Below are positions 42,958 through 51,690 of a stretch of 64,000 nucleotides of DNA, piece after piece. Position numbers and translations under genes: made by a program. The DNA lies in NCBI GenBank assembly GCA_050952125.1, contig JBMNKK010000001.1:1-64000 (forward strand), given 5' to 3'. Within the stretch, counting starts at the first letter, position 1; each line of letters starts with the position of its first letter. The notes beneath the pieces are model-generated. The model worked only from the letters and a program-made list of their open reading frames with translations, had not been told where the DNA came from and made no database searches. Source of the stretch: UBA3951 sp050952125 (GTDB lineage Bacteria; Bacillota; Sulfobacillia; Fermentithermobacillales; Fermentithermobacillaceae).

Positions 42958-44553
42958 CTAGTCCTGTACCGGAAGGGTTACGGAGAGGACGGTTCCCTTT
43001 CCCGGAGCAGATTGGAGGTTGATCTTGCCGTTCAGCATTTCCGCGCGCTCGAACATGCCGACCAGGCCCATCTGGCCCGCGCGCCCAAGCGCTCCCGGGG
43101 TGTCCGGCAGTTCGAATCCTTGCCCGTTGTCTGTCACTAGGATGTGGAGTTCTCCCGGCCTAAAGTCCAGGTTCACTTCCACTCTGGTGGCTCGCGAGTG
43201 CTTCATCGCATTGGCGAGTGATTCCTGGACAATCCGAAAGGCCGTTACCTCGACGTCCTGCGGCAGGCGCCTTAAGGTGCCTGAAGGGGCGAAGACCACC
43301 CTGATGCCTTCCTGTTCAGTTTGATCGGCCAACCACTCGCAGGCCGAGACGAGCCCGAAGTCGTCCAGCACCGGTGGGCGCAGGTTTCTGGCGAACTCCC
43401 TTAAGTCCTTCACTGCAGTGTCGAGCAGCGAGTCAATTCCTGCAAGGGCTTCCTTCCCCAGATCAGACGCTCCGTTCCTCAAATACTCCTTCTTAAAGAG
43501 GTCAAGGCGCCTGCGCAGCGCGACCAAATACTGGACCGAGCCGTCGTGGATGTCCCTGGCGATCCTCGCCCGCTCCTCTTCCTGCGCTAGGTTGGCGACT
43601 GCCAGATACTCGCGCATCCTTTCCTCGCGGGATATGGACTGGCTGAGTTCCCGCCCCTGCTTCACCAACTGCTCCTTTAGGCGGCTCTCGGTTGAGGGGT
43701 CGCGCGCGATGCCTTGGTGCCTGAAGAACTCGTAATCGCGGTATACCAGCGAAGCCTTCACGTCAAGCGTTGCGAACTCGCCGTCTTTTCGCTGGATTAC
43801 CCAAGAGTACTCGACATTCTTCGCCTTTTCGGACACGGCCCTCTTCACCGCCGCCGTTGTCGCAGCCCACGTCTCAGGCGTCACGAACTCGCCGAAGTAA
43901 CTGCCGATCATCTCTTCCGGCTCGTAGCCGAGGATTTCGCGGCAAGCGGGATTCACGTACAGAAACCGCCCGCCCTGGTCCAAAAGGAAAACCATGTCCT
44001 GGGCGTTTTCCGCAAACATCCTGTACTGCTCGTCTGAGCGGCGGAGGCTTTCCAGAAGGTGTGCCCTGTCGGCAATGATGGAGGCATGAGCCGCGACCGC
44101 AACAAGGAGTTCAGGCCGCAGGTCCGTCAGTACTTTCCTCTCTCCTGCAAGCAGCATGAACCCCGTCACGTCCTCGGTGGAGGCCATCGGGACTATGATG
44201 ACCGAGTCGTACGGCATCTCGCCCAGGACGGGGTCTCCCGCCCTTCCGTCAATTGATAGGGGCTTGTCCGGTTCTTGTATCGCGAGCGAAAGGCATGAGT
44301 CTGACGTTAGCCTGAGGGTGATGTCCGGAGATATCAGGGGTTCCTGGCCGGACAGGGCTGCGGACGCGGATACGTAGGCGGAACGGCTGGGGCCATCATA
44401 GACCAGAATGGAAACCGCCTTCACCTTGAAACTCCTAAGCACCAGGCCGGCGATCCTGCCCAGTGCGTCATCTCTGCCCTGGTTATCCCGGGTTATCCTC
44501 CCCATCTCGAGGAGGAGGCGAGTGCCCCGATCGAGGCCGGATCTGCTAGCCAT
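42958..44553 (-). CDS. GAF-PAS sensor histidine kinase (NarX/DegS class)
   Basis: The ATG at 44553 overlaps the regulator gene stop by 8 bases, giving 531 residues; an in-frame ATG at 44571 is possible. There is no membrane segment. A GAF domain covers about 30-160 (FKVKAVSILVYDGPSRSAYV, DSVIIVPMASTEDVTGFMLL). A PAS domain covers about 180-300 (MFAENAQDMVFLLDQGGRFL, NPACREILGYEPEEMIGSYF). The HisKA_3 domain has the phospho-histidine in RIARDIHDGSVQYLVALRRR, and the HATPase part has FRIVQESLANAMKHSRATRV and LVGMFERAEMLNGKINLQS. It phosphorylates the NarL-type regulator encoded just upstream and senses a cytoplasmic signal. Confidence 0.93.
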   Translation of the reverse strand: MASRSGLDRGTRLLLEMGRITRDNQGRDDALGRIAGLVLRSFKVKAVSILVYDGPSRSAYVSASAALSGQEPLISPDITLRLTSDSCLSLAIQEPDKPLSIDGRAGDPVLGEMPYDSVIIVPMASTEDVTGFMLLAGERKVLTDLRPELLVAVAAHASIIADRAHLLESLRRSDEQYRMFAENAQDMVFLLDQGGRFLYVNPACREILGYEPEEMIGSYFGEFVTPETWAATTAAVKRAVSEKAKNVEYSWVIQRKDGEFATLDVKASLVYRDYEFFRHQGIARDPSTESRLKEQLVKQGRELSQSISREERMREYLAVANLAQEEERARIARDIHDGSVQYLVALRRRLDLFKKEYLRNGASDLGKEALAGIDSLLDTAVKDLREFARNLRPPVLDDFGLVSACEWLADQTEQEGIRVVFAPSGTLRRLPQDVEVTAFRIVQESLANAMKHSRATRVEVNLDFRPGELHILVTDNGQGFELPDTPGALGRAGQMGLVGMFERAEMLNGKINLQSAPGKGTVLSVTLPVQD

Positions 44554-45274
44554 CGCCGGACGCTCCCGCATCAGCTTGAGAGAGGATGCCCTCCTTCAGT
44601 GCCCTGACTACCGCTTCGGTTCTGGAGGCAACTCCGAGTTTCGAGAAAATCGAAGCCAAGTGCGCCTGAACCGTGCGCGGACTCACGTGAAGCTGGTGAG
44701 CGATCTCTTTGTTGGAAAGGCCCTTGGCTAGCAAACGGAGCACCTCGGTCTCCTTGGCCGTGAGTGGGTCTCTTTCGGGCTTCACTTGAGGAGGGGGCGT
44801 GGTCGTCTGCTCTTCCGGATCATGCGATGCTTCTCTGCGAGCTATTCTGGAGAAGATCGCTCTCGCCACGCCGGGATCGAGCACCGAATCGCCCAGGGCG
44901 GTGGCTCTTATGGCCGTGACGATCTCGCCTGCCCTGGCGCTCTTCAGTATGTACCCGGAAGCTCCGCACTCGAGGAGTCTCGATACATACGCGAAATCGT
45001 CATAGGCCGTGAGGGCAAGTACCTGCACCGAAGGGTTCTTCTCTTTGATGCGTTTTGTGGCATCGATCCCGTTCATGCGGGGCATGGAGACGTCCATGGC
45101 AACAACATCAGGGGAAAGCTTCTCGGCCTTCTCAATTGCCTCAAGGCCGTCAGAAGCTTCCCCCACGACTTCAATGTCAGGCTCTTCTTCAAGGAGCCGC
45201 CTGGTACCCTCACGGACGACCGCGTGGTCGTCGCAGAGGAGTACCCTTATCTTACTTTGTCGGCGCTCCGGCAA
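44546..45274 (-). CDS. NarL/FixJ-family response regulator
   Basis: The protein has 242 residues starting with TTG at 45274, which lies inside the end of the FMN-binding gene (23-base overlap). The receiver has VLLCDDHAVVREGTRRLLEE, the phospho-aspartate in VVAMDVSMPRMNG and KSARAGEIVTAI. A glutamine/proline linker follows, then the LuxR-type helix-turn-helix: LTAKETEVLRLLAKGLSNKE and IAHQLHVSPRTVQAHLASIF. The linker (REASHDPEEQTTTPPPQVKP) is longer than usual. Overlaps on both sides place it in one translated unit with the flavoprotein and the kinase. Confidence 0.93.
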   Translation of the reverse strand: MPERRQSKIRVLLCDDHAVVREGTRRLLEEEPDIEVVGEASDGLEAIEKAEKLSPDVVAMDVSMPRMNGIDATKRIKEKNPSVQVLALTAYDDFAYVSRLLECGASGYILKSARAGEIVTAIRATALGDSVLDPGVARAIFSRIARREASHDPEEQTTTPPPQVKPERDPLTAKETEVLRLLAKGLSNKEIAHQLHVSPRTVQAHLASIFSKLGVASRTEAVVRALKEGILSQADAGASGDG

Positions 45275-46349
45275 GGGCCTCTTCCACCGCCTCCATAATG
45301 CCTTGGCTGGTAAAGGTCGCTCCCGTAACCGCGTCGACTTCGACGCTCTGCTTTTCGACTATAGCCTTCGGAACTCCGATGAGAGCCGGGTCTGCGATAC
45401 CGGGCGATTCATCGTGGCTTACGATCTTGACTTCGGTTATCTTCCCGCCGGCTACCGTCACGGCTACCTTCAGCTCTCTCAGGCCGAGGCCGGTACCTTC
45501 GTAGGTTCCGTCTGCGATCTTGCTGATATCAAGGGCGGCTTTCCCGGTCTTACCGGCGAACTCCTTAAGCGCGTCCTTGACGGCCTCCACAATGCCTTGG
45601 CTGGTGAAAGTGGCTCCCGAAACCGCATCCACATTCGGATCCTGCTTCTCGATAATCGCCTTCGGAATTCCGGCAATTGCCGGGTCGGAGTAACCGGGTG
45701 ATTCATCGTGGCTCACGATCTTGATCTCGGTGATCTTCCCGCCGGCTACCGTCACGGCGACCTGCAGCTCCCTGAGCCCCAATCCGGTTCCGGTATAGGT
45801 TCCGTCAGGCACGCTTGCCAGGTCGATGGGGCCAAGTTCATCCCCAGGACCCAAAACAGACCCCAATACCTCGACAGCCTTCGCCACTCCACCCTTAACC
45901 GCGCTGGACGAAACGGTGGCGCCGGCTATGCTGTCAACCTTGTTGGGGTTCTCTTGGCCGGCAAACTTGGCGAGGAAAGCTATATCTTTCACTTTGAGGC
46001 CGATCCCGGGAGTGTCCGCAATGCTCAGGATCTCCACTCTCGATATTTTGCCCTCGGCATCAATGCCGACCATAAGCTCCATGGGCCCGCCAAAGCTTGT
46101 GGCGGTGACCTTCATGGCGCCGCCTATTACTTGACCGGCTTTCTTCCCGAGCCAGTAGCTCTGGTCGCCTTCGGTCTCTTCAACTATTTCATCAGCGCCC
46201 GGAATGGCGGCTTTCAGGGCTGCCAAAAGGTCTTCTTGGGCACGCTGCTCAATGACGGGCGCGGTCTTGGCGTAGACAGCCGCGAGGCCAAGGCCGGCGA
46301 CTGCGCACACGATCATGAGCGTAATGCCTAGTTTGGCCATATCTTTCAT
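45252..46349 (-). CDS. Membrane-anchored triple FMN_bind-domain protein
   Basis: The start is ATG 46349, nine bases after GGAGGAGG, giving 365 residues; upstream frame is not coding. One membrane helix (LGITLMIVCAVAGLGLAAVY) precedes an RnfG-like FMN_bind domain with the attachment motif DSIAGATVSSSAVKG. Two further FMN_bind domains of 98 residues follow, with motifs DAVSGATFTSQG and DAVTGATFTSQG. FMN is linked to the Thr of S/T-G-A-T by ApbE flavin transferase. Domains 2 and 3 are near-identical, and the DNA repeats with a period of 294 bases, so this is a recent duplication. The protein should face outside and carry up to three flavins for electron transfer or redox sensing. It opens the operon with the NarL regulator and the GAF-PAS kinase. 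Confidence 0.92.
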   Translation of the reverse strand: MKDMAKLGITLMIVCAVAGLGLAAVYAKTAPVIEQRAQEDLLAALKAAIPGADEIVEETEGDQSYWLGKKAGQVIGGAMKVTATSFGGPMELMVGIDAEGKISRVEILSIADTPGIGLKVKDIAFLAKFAGQENPNKVDSIAGATVSSSAVKGGVAKAVEVLGSVLGPGDELGPIDLASVPDGTYTGTGLGLRELQVAVTVAGGKITEIKIVSHDESPGYSDPAIAGIPKAIIEKQDPNVDAVSGATFTSQGIVEAVKDALKEFAGKTGKAALDISKIADGTYEGTGLGLRELKVAVTVAGGKITEVKIVSHDESPGIADPALIGVPKAIVEKQSVEVDAVTGATFTSQGIMEAVEEALAGAPTK

Positions 46350-46590
46350 AGAAAGTCCTCCTCCCGAGATGCTCCTCTGCCTGCAATCAAACGCATGTAT
46401 CAGCAAATACTCCTCTAGAATGATAGCACAAAACCGCATGTCATTGTGTTTAAACCTGAAACATCCCGCACCTCTCTTACGGCCTTTGCGGCGCAACCTA
46501 CAAAGAAAACCCAAAGAGAACCGGCCGGCAGGATAACCGGCAGCCAGGCTTGAAGAACACAAGCCAAGCAGCGGAGGTAGGAGACGGTAG

Positions 46591-47379
46591 ATGGGCACTA
46601 TCATCGCCGAGCACGGTACAGTGAAATACGTTGTCAACGGGGCTACCTACTTCGTCAAGGAGAGTTTCGCGCCATCCGCTCAGGTATTCCGGGAGAAGCT
46701 CCCTCCCCACAAGCGAAAAGGCGTGCCCGAGACATTCTTTTCCTACGGCCCGGTCGAAAAGCTGGTCAGCAGTCTCGGGCTTGGACGCTGCAACATGGTC
46801 TCTATAAGGCTGGCAAGCGAGATGGGCCTACCGCCCGAGGACAAGCGAGAGCTTGAGCACATCGTGGGCCCGGACTTCTACTTCTCAAGGTCGGCTTACG
46901 ACTACACGCTTGATATGCTGCCCTTTGACGACCCTGAACTGGCGCTAGGGTTCCAAACGGTGTTCGACATCATTGTAAGGAACTGGGACGACGGAGAGCG
47001 GAACATGGTCTGGCTCGACAGCGTTCCCATATGGTTTGACTACGGCGCGAGCCTAGACCCAAACTGCCAAAACGTATACAGGTTCGTTATGAAACTCGAG
47101 GAAGTCCGGAGAATCGGACGCGTGCCGTCCATCGTTAACTACTTCATGGAATACACTAGAAGGCGGAGCCAGATTCTCAAAAGGGCGGTTCAGGCCTTTC
47201 AGGCTATCACGCCGAGCGAGATAAGGACCGCGATCCGGGTATCGACGGTCCCTATGCCCGCGTATTTCGGTGAATGTCTGGCAAAGAATCTCACAACTAT
47301 CCTTGAAGACATTGATATAATTAGAGGAGCTTTTCTTAAGGAAAACGTAGAGGCACGTCAGGCACACGTTACTCTCTAG
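46591..47379 (+). CDS. Unknown protein with HipA/PI-kinase-like motif
   Basis: The ATG at 46591 follows GGAGGTAGGAGACG; the product has 262 residues and no membrane segment. I do not recognise a named family. FDIIVRNWDDGERNMVWLDS, then VPIWFDYGASLDPNCQNV, resembles the catalytic D-x-x-x-x-N loop and metal-binding D of HipA-like and phosphatidylinositol-kinase-like folds (compare NWDRHxxN...DxG). An early strand GTVKYVVNGATYFVKESF with a lysine could be the ATP-binding lysine. The kinase idea is inference from short motifs. It is followed after 14 bases by a PHP phosphoesterase gene, so the two may act on related substrates. Confidence 0.7.
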   Translation: MGTIIAEHGTVKYVVNGATYFVKESFAPSAQVFREKLPPHKRKGVPETFFSYGPVEKLVSSLGLGRCNMVSIRLASEMGLPPEDKRELEHIVGPDFYFSRSAYDYTLDMLPFDDPELALGFQTVFDIIVRNWDDGERNMVWLDSVPIWFDYGASLDPNCQNVYRFVMKLEEVRRIGRVPSIVNYFMEYTRRRSQILKRAVQAFQAITPSEIRTAIRVSTVPMPAYFGECLAKNLTTILEDIDIIRGAFLKENVEARQAHVTL

Positions 47380-47393
47380 AAGCAAGGGGGCGA

Positions 47394-48116
47394 ATGATGG
47401 CCAGAAGGCAGGAGTTCCTAGTCGACATGCACGTGCACTCGCTCTACTCGGGCGAGTCGCCTGCAGAACCCCGTGACATCGTCGAGGCAGCTATCGAAAA
47501 GGGCCTTGACGCCATCGTGATCACGGAGCATGAGCGGCTGTCTCTCAGCCTGCCTTTTGAAGAGCTTCAGAGGTCAACTAACCACCTGGTCATAATCCGC
47601 GGAGTCGAGCTCTCCACCGATGCCGGACACATGTTGGTGTACGGCGTGAAAGACGAGGACTGGAAAGATTGGGGCGCCAACCGCGAAAGCCACGCCCAAG
47701 AACTCATCTCAAGGGCCGCCAAGCTTGGAGGAATAGCGGTACCCGCGCACCCTTACCGGCTGCAGAGGCGCGGCCTATTCGATGCCGAACCCTCTGTGTC
47801 GGTCGATGAACGACTCAAGGATCTAGTAGGCCTAAAAGCTATCGAAGTCTGCAACGGAAAACAGCTCAGGTACCCGTCGGTGTGCGAGATTCTAGGGAGT
47901 TATGCCCACAAGGCGGGGCTTCCCGGTACGGGAGGCAGCGACGCCCACATGCCTGACGAAGTCGGCCGCTCGTATACGGTTTTCCGGTCTCCCGTGCGTT
48001 CCGAGAAAGATCTGGTCCGCGAGATCCTGCGGGGGAACATTCACCCTCAAGTAGCTTCCTGCAAGATCGCCTCCGCGTGTATTTCTGTATTCGCGAAATG
48101 TGAAATATCCATGTGA
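47394..48116 (+). CDS. PHP-domain phosphoesterase
   Basis: The protein has 240 residues (ATG 47394 or 47397). It is a single PHP domain. Its metal-binding residues are all visible: VDMHVHSLYSGESP, DAIVITEHERLS, IRGVELSTDAGHML, VPAHPYRLQR, EVCNGKQ, and TGGSDAHMPDEVGRSYTVF. PHP proteins of this group hydrolyse phosphodiesters or phosphomonoesters of nucleotides (YciV/RNase AM relatives); the substrate here is unknown. It follows the kinase-like gene by 14 bases and precedes the YkvI permease by 38. Confidence 0.9.
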   Translation: MMARRQEFLVDMHVHSLYSGESPAEPRDIVEAAIEKGLDAIVITEHERLSLSLPFEELQRSTNHLVIIRGVELSTDAGHMLVYGVKDEDWKDWGANRESHAQELISRAAKLGGIAVPAHPYRLQRRGLFDAEPSVSVDERLKDLVGLKAIEVCNGKQLRYPSVCEILGSYAHKAGLPGTGGSDAHMPDEVGRSYTVFRSPVRSEKDLVREILRGNIHPQVASCKIASACISVFAKCEISM

Positions 48117-48154
48117 GGGGTTCTGCTTAAGGAACCGCGCATGGAGGAATCAAT

Positions 48155-49207
48155 ATGAGCCGCTCAAGGGCCATTCTTGTTGCGGGAGCAACGTACATTG
48201 GGACGGTGGTTGGAGCAGGCTTCGCTTCAGGCCAGGAAGTACTCCAGTTCTTCGGCCTCTTGGGTCCGAGCGGCATCTTAGCCATTATAGTCACGGCCGC
48301 GGGATTCGCGTTTTTCGGCTTCGCTATCATGGAAGCCGGGCGCAAGATGAAAGCCAAATCGCACCTTCCTGTCATTCGCGAGGTTTCCGGGCGCTTTATC
48401 TCTCCCTTCCTTGACGCTGTAGCGACTTTTTTCCTGTTCGGCGCGCTATCGGCCATGATCGCGGGGGCAGGGTCTGTACTCTCCCAGGAAGTCGGGGTGT
48501 CGTGGCTCATAGGGGCCGGCTTCCTCTTGCTGGCCACAGTGGTAACCGTGCTTCTCGGCCTGAAGGGCGTCGTAGCGGCAGTAAGCACGGTCGTGCCTTT
48601 TCTCCTCGCCGGGGTCCTGATCGTCAGCATCACGGTACTTGTCGCGAGAGGACCGTCGCTGGGCGTCCCTCCTGCCGCGGCGAAACCGGTTGTCCGGACG
48701 TGGCCTCTGGCGGGACTAACGTACATTTCATACAACCTCATGATGTCTGTGCCGGTACTTGCCTCTCTGGGTACTACCCTGCGCAGCAGAAAGGAAGTAG
48801 CGGCGAGCGCTCTGGTCGGCTCCCTTGGACTGGGTACAGCGCTGGTCCTGGTATATCTGGCAGTTGTCTCCTCGTTTCCGGGAGTGTTAGTATATGAGGT
48901 GCCCATGGCCGGAATGGCGTCGGAAGCGCACCGGCTCGGAGGACGCTTTTACACCTTGATTTTCCTCGCGGAAGTGTACACAACCGCAGTAGCCAATCTG
49001 TACGGTTTCGCGGCAAGAATGGCTCCTCCCGGTTCCGTCAACTTCAAGGCAGTAGCCATCCTGGCAGGGAGTGCATCACTGTGGGCAGGCTCTGTGGGCT
49101 TCACAAACCTGGTCAAAACGGTGTATCCTGCGGTAGGTTGGGCGGGATCGATATTTCTAGCCGCGCTTCTAGTGTACGTACTGAGAGGGCGCCTTAAGAG
49201 TAAGTAG
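48155..49207 (+). CDS. YkvI-family membrane transporter
   Basis: The protein has 350 residues and about ten membrane segments. The opening ILVAGATYIGTVVGAGFASG, then QEVLQFFGLLG, is the YkvI family signature and resembles the unwound helix 1 of LeuT-fold permeases. AGLTYISYNLMMSVPVLASL is the second conserved block. The gene is preceded by AGGAGG. Family members are predicted amino-acid-like permeases of unknown substrate. It lies just upstream of lysA, which has its own strong promoter. Confidence 0.88.
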   Translation: MSRSRAILVAGATYIGTVVGAGFASGQEVLQFFGLLGPSGILAIIVTAAGFAFFGFAIMEAGRKMKAKSHLPVIREVSGRFISPFLDAVATFFLFGALSAMIAGAGSVLSQEVGVSWLIGAGFLLLATVVTVLLGLKGVVAAVSTVVPFLLAGVLIVSITVLVARGPSLGVPPAAAKPVVRTWPLAGLTYISYNLMMSVPVLASLGTTLRSRKEVAASALVGSLGLGTALVLVYLAVVSSFPGVLVYEVPMAGMASEAHRLGGRFYTLIFLAEVYTTAVANLYGFAARMAPPGSVNFKAVAILAGSASLWAGSVGFTNLVKTVYPAVGWAGSIFLAALLVYVLRGRLKSK

Positions 49208-49230
49208 TGCATGTCAGACGGAATTACCGG

Positions 49231-49259
49231 TTGACCCCCCTACCCCCAGGTGCTATATT
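49231..49259 (+). promoter_or_regulatory. Sigma-A promoter of lysA
   Basis: TTGACC (49231-49236) and TATATT (49254-49259) are separated by 17 bases. The 5' leader up to the ATG at 49318 is about 52 bases, too short for a lysine riboswitch, and I see no such structure. Confidence 0.75.
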
Positions 49260-49317
49260 CATTCAAACTTTTTGATGTAGAATTGCAGGTCTTTGGGAGA
49301 AACGAGGAGAGTTGGAG

Positions 49318-50658
49318 ATGCGTCCGTGCTTAGAGATGGACCCGAGGGAAGGCTTGTTGTTTGCGGGGGTGCCCGTCAATAAACTGGCCAAAGAGTACGG
49401 AACGCCGCTCTACGTGTATTCCGAAGACGCGATCCGCGACTCGATGAGAGAGTATACGTCGGCTCTCTCCGACATCTGCCCCGACAGCGCCATAGTCTAC
49501 GCCAGCAAAGCGTATTTGACCATGAGGATGGCCAATCTTGCGGATCAGGAAGGCCTCTGGATCGACGTCGCGTCCGGCGGAGAACTCTACATAGCCCAGA
49601 GAGCGGGCTTTCCTCTTGATAGGATTGTCTTCCACGGCAACAACAAGAGCCTTGACGAGATATCCATGGCGGTCTCTTCGGGAGTCGGGCGCATAGCGGT
49701 GGACAACACGGCCGAGCTCGAAAGGATCCAGGCCATTGCGGCTCAGCAGGGCGTAGTTCAACCCGTCTTTTTGAGGCTGACGCCGGGCATCGACCCGCAC
49801 ACGCACAGATATCTGTCAACCGGTGAGATCCACTCCAAGTTCGGGATACCCATGCACAGGGGCGAGCATATGGAAGCAGTGAGGCAAGCGCTCCATCTGC
49901 CGAACGTAAAGCTCACGGGGATTCACTGCCACATCGGTTCGCAGATCTTTGACGATTCGCCGTTTGAACTGGCGGCAGAAGTTATGGTTAAGTTCATGTC
50001 CGAGGTGAGGGACGCCTTGGGCTACACCATCCCCGAACTGGACTTGGGCGGCGGGTTGGGCGTCACTTACAGCGGGGCTCCCCAGAGCTTCAGCGTAAGG
50101 GCACACCTCCGCAATACCGCTCGAGCGGTTCACGAGAAAGCCTGCGGCAGAAACCTCCCTCCCCCGCGACTCTTCTTTGAGCCCGGAAGATCCATTGTGG
50201 CGGCTTCAGCCGTGACTCTCTATACGGTGGGCACAATCAAGAAGCTGCCCGACGGGGTGCTCGTAGCGGCCGTTGACGGCGGCATGTCGGACAATCCAAG
50301 GCCGGTACTTTACGGGGCCGAATACGACGCCGTCCTCGCCCGACCGTCCCAAGACCCTACCCTTTTCGATTACCGCATAGTCGGGAAGCACTGTGAAGAA
50401 GGGGACACCATCATCGACTCGGCGAAGCTGCCAATGCTTACCTCCGGCGATATCATCGCGGTTCCGGTATCGGGAGCATACCAGTACTCCATGAGGTCGA
50501 ACTACAACGCCCTTCCCAACCCGGCGGTTGTCCACATTGCCGATAAGCGTCCATTCACGGTGGTCAGGCGCCAGACTTATGCCGACCTTGTGGCAAATGA
50601 GGAGCCTCTTTCGCAATCTTCGATAAACCGAGGGGGAAAAGCGGCAAACGGCGGCTAA
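49318..50658 (+). CDS. lysA: Diaminopimelate decarboxylase
   Basis: The ATG at 49318 has AGGAG at a good distance; a TTG six bases upstream is also in frame. The product has 446 residues. LysA removes CO2 from meso-diaminopimelate to form L-lysine, the last step of the pathway, using pyridoxal phosphate. The PLP lysine is in VYASKAYLTMRMA. GIHCHIGSQIFDDSPFE, LDLGGGLGVTY, FEPGRSIVA and the decarboxylase signature GKHCEEGDTII are present, as are VAAVDGGMSDNPRP and GAYQYSMRSNYN. The protein is slightly longer than average, with a basic tail. The preceding permease might relate to lysine or diaminopimelate, but that is only a guess. Confidence 0.97.
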   Translation: MRPCLEMDPREGLLFAGVPVNKLAKEYGTPLYVYSEDAIRDSMREYTSALSDICPDSAIVYASKAYLTMRMANLADQEGLWIDVASGGELYIAQRAGFPLDRIVFHGNNKSLDEISMAVSSGVGRIAVDNTAELERIQAIAAQQGVVQPVFLRLTPGIDPHTHRYLSTGEIHSKFGIPMHRGEHMEAVRQALHLPNVKLTGIHCHIGSQIFDDSPFELAAEVMVKFMSEVRDALGYTIPELDLGGGLGVTYSGAPQSFSVRAHLRNTARAVHEKACGRNLPPPRLFFEPGRSIVAASAVTLYTVGTIKKLPDGVLVAAVDGGMSDNPRPVLYGAEYDAVLARPSQDPTLFDYRIVGKHCEEGDTIIDSAKLPMLTSGDIIAVPVSGAYQYSMRSNYNALPNPAVVHIADKRPFTVVRRQTYADLVANEEPLSQSSINRGGKAANGG

Positions 50659-50697
50659 CTCATAGGTGATATTGGTCTTCACACAAAGGGTGGTAAT

Positions 50698-51690
50698 ATG
50701 GCCGTCTTTGACGAAGCAAGAGTTGCCTCTGAAAGAGTCCTGGACGAAATCGACAAAGTAGTGGTAGGAAAGCGCGAACAGGCCCGGATGTTACTGAGAT
50801 GCTTGGCGGTGTCGGGCCACGCGCTTCTGGAGGATGTCCCCGGGGTAGGTAAGACTCTGCTCGCCCGCACGTTCGCGAGAGCAGCCGGCCTCACTTTCAG
50901 GCGCATCCAGTTCACGCCCGACCTTCTGCCCTCCGACGTTACCGGTGTCAACGTGTTCAGCCAAAAGGACGGCGAGTTTCACTGGGTTCCCGGCCCGATA
51001 TTCGCCAACGTAGTCTTGGCGGACGAGCTCAACAGGGCGACGCCGCGTACTCAATCCAGCCTCCTTGAGGCGATGGAAGAACGCCAGGTAACGTCCGATG
51101 GAGAGACCCGCAGTCTGCCTTCACCGTTCATGGTCCTAGCCACACAGAACCCCGTTGAAATGGAAGGCACGTTCCCCCTGCCCGAAGCCCAGGTAGATAG
51201 ATTTCTAGTCAAGATAGACATGGGATACCCTTCTCGAGACGAGGAACTCTGCATTATCGAAAGATTTTCGGCGGAAGTATCCGGTGACAAGGTCACCGAG
51301 GGCCAAGCGGTAGACAGTGTGCTCACGCCTCAGGGCTTGAAAGCGATGCGCGAAGCGGCCGCCACGGCGAAGATGACGCGCGAAGTGAGTTCCTACCTCC
51401 TGACTCTGGTTGAGAACACAAGGCGAAATGAATCTCTCTCTCTGGGAGTCAGCCCAAGAGGTGCCCTATATCTGGCTAGGCTAGCCAAAGCATCGGCGGC
51501 GCTCGACGGGCGCGACTTCGTGGTTCCCGATGACATCAAGGGCGTAGCCGTGGCTTGCCTCGCTCACCGGGTGACCCCGAAGTCCGAAGCTTCGGTGAGG
51601 GGCAGAACGCAGAGAGACATTATCGAACGGATTCTGGATGAAACCCCCGTCCCGGTCGAGTCGGCCGAAGACGCGCAGCATGGGGGCTAG
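50698..51690 (+). CDS. MoxR-family AAA+ ATPase
   Basis: The protein has 330 residues. MoxR ATPases act as chaperones for the assembly of metal- or vWA-domain proteins. Walker A is LLEDVPGVGKTLLARTF, Walker B is VVLADELNRATPRTQSS, and LLEAMEERQVTSDGETRSLP, FMVLATQNPVEMEGTFPLPE and AQVDRFLVKIDMGYPSRDEE are the family marks. The C-terminal lid has LSLGVSPRGALYLARLAKA. It is the first gene of a moxR-DUF58-DUF4129 operon, a set widely seen with transglutaminase-like proteins. The stop overlaps the next start. Confidence 0.95.
   Translation: MAVFDEARVASERVLDEIDKVVVGKREQARMLLRCLAVSGHALLEDVPGVGKTLLARTFARAAGLTFRRIQFTPDLLPSDVTGVNVFSQKDGEFHWVPGPIFANVVLADELNRATPRTQSSLLEAMEERQVTSDGETRSLPSPFMVLATQNPVEMEGTFPLPEAQVDRFLVKIDMGYPSRDEELCIIERFSAEVSGDKVTEGQAVDSVLTPQGLKAMREAAATAKMTREVSSYLLTLVENTRRNESLSLGVSPRGALYLARLAKASAALDGRDFVVPDDIKGVAVACLAHRVTPKSEASVRGRTQRDIIERILDETPVPVESAEDAQHGG

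Noticed and set aside
49200..49318. Lysine riboswitch ahead of lysA
   Set aside because: The leader after the promoter is only about 52 bases, and no conserved riboswitch core is visible.
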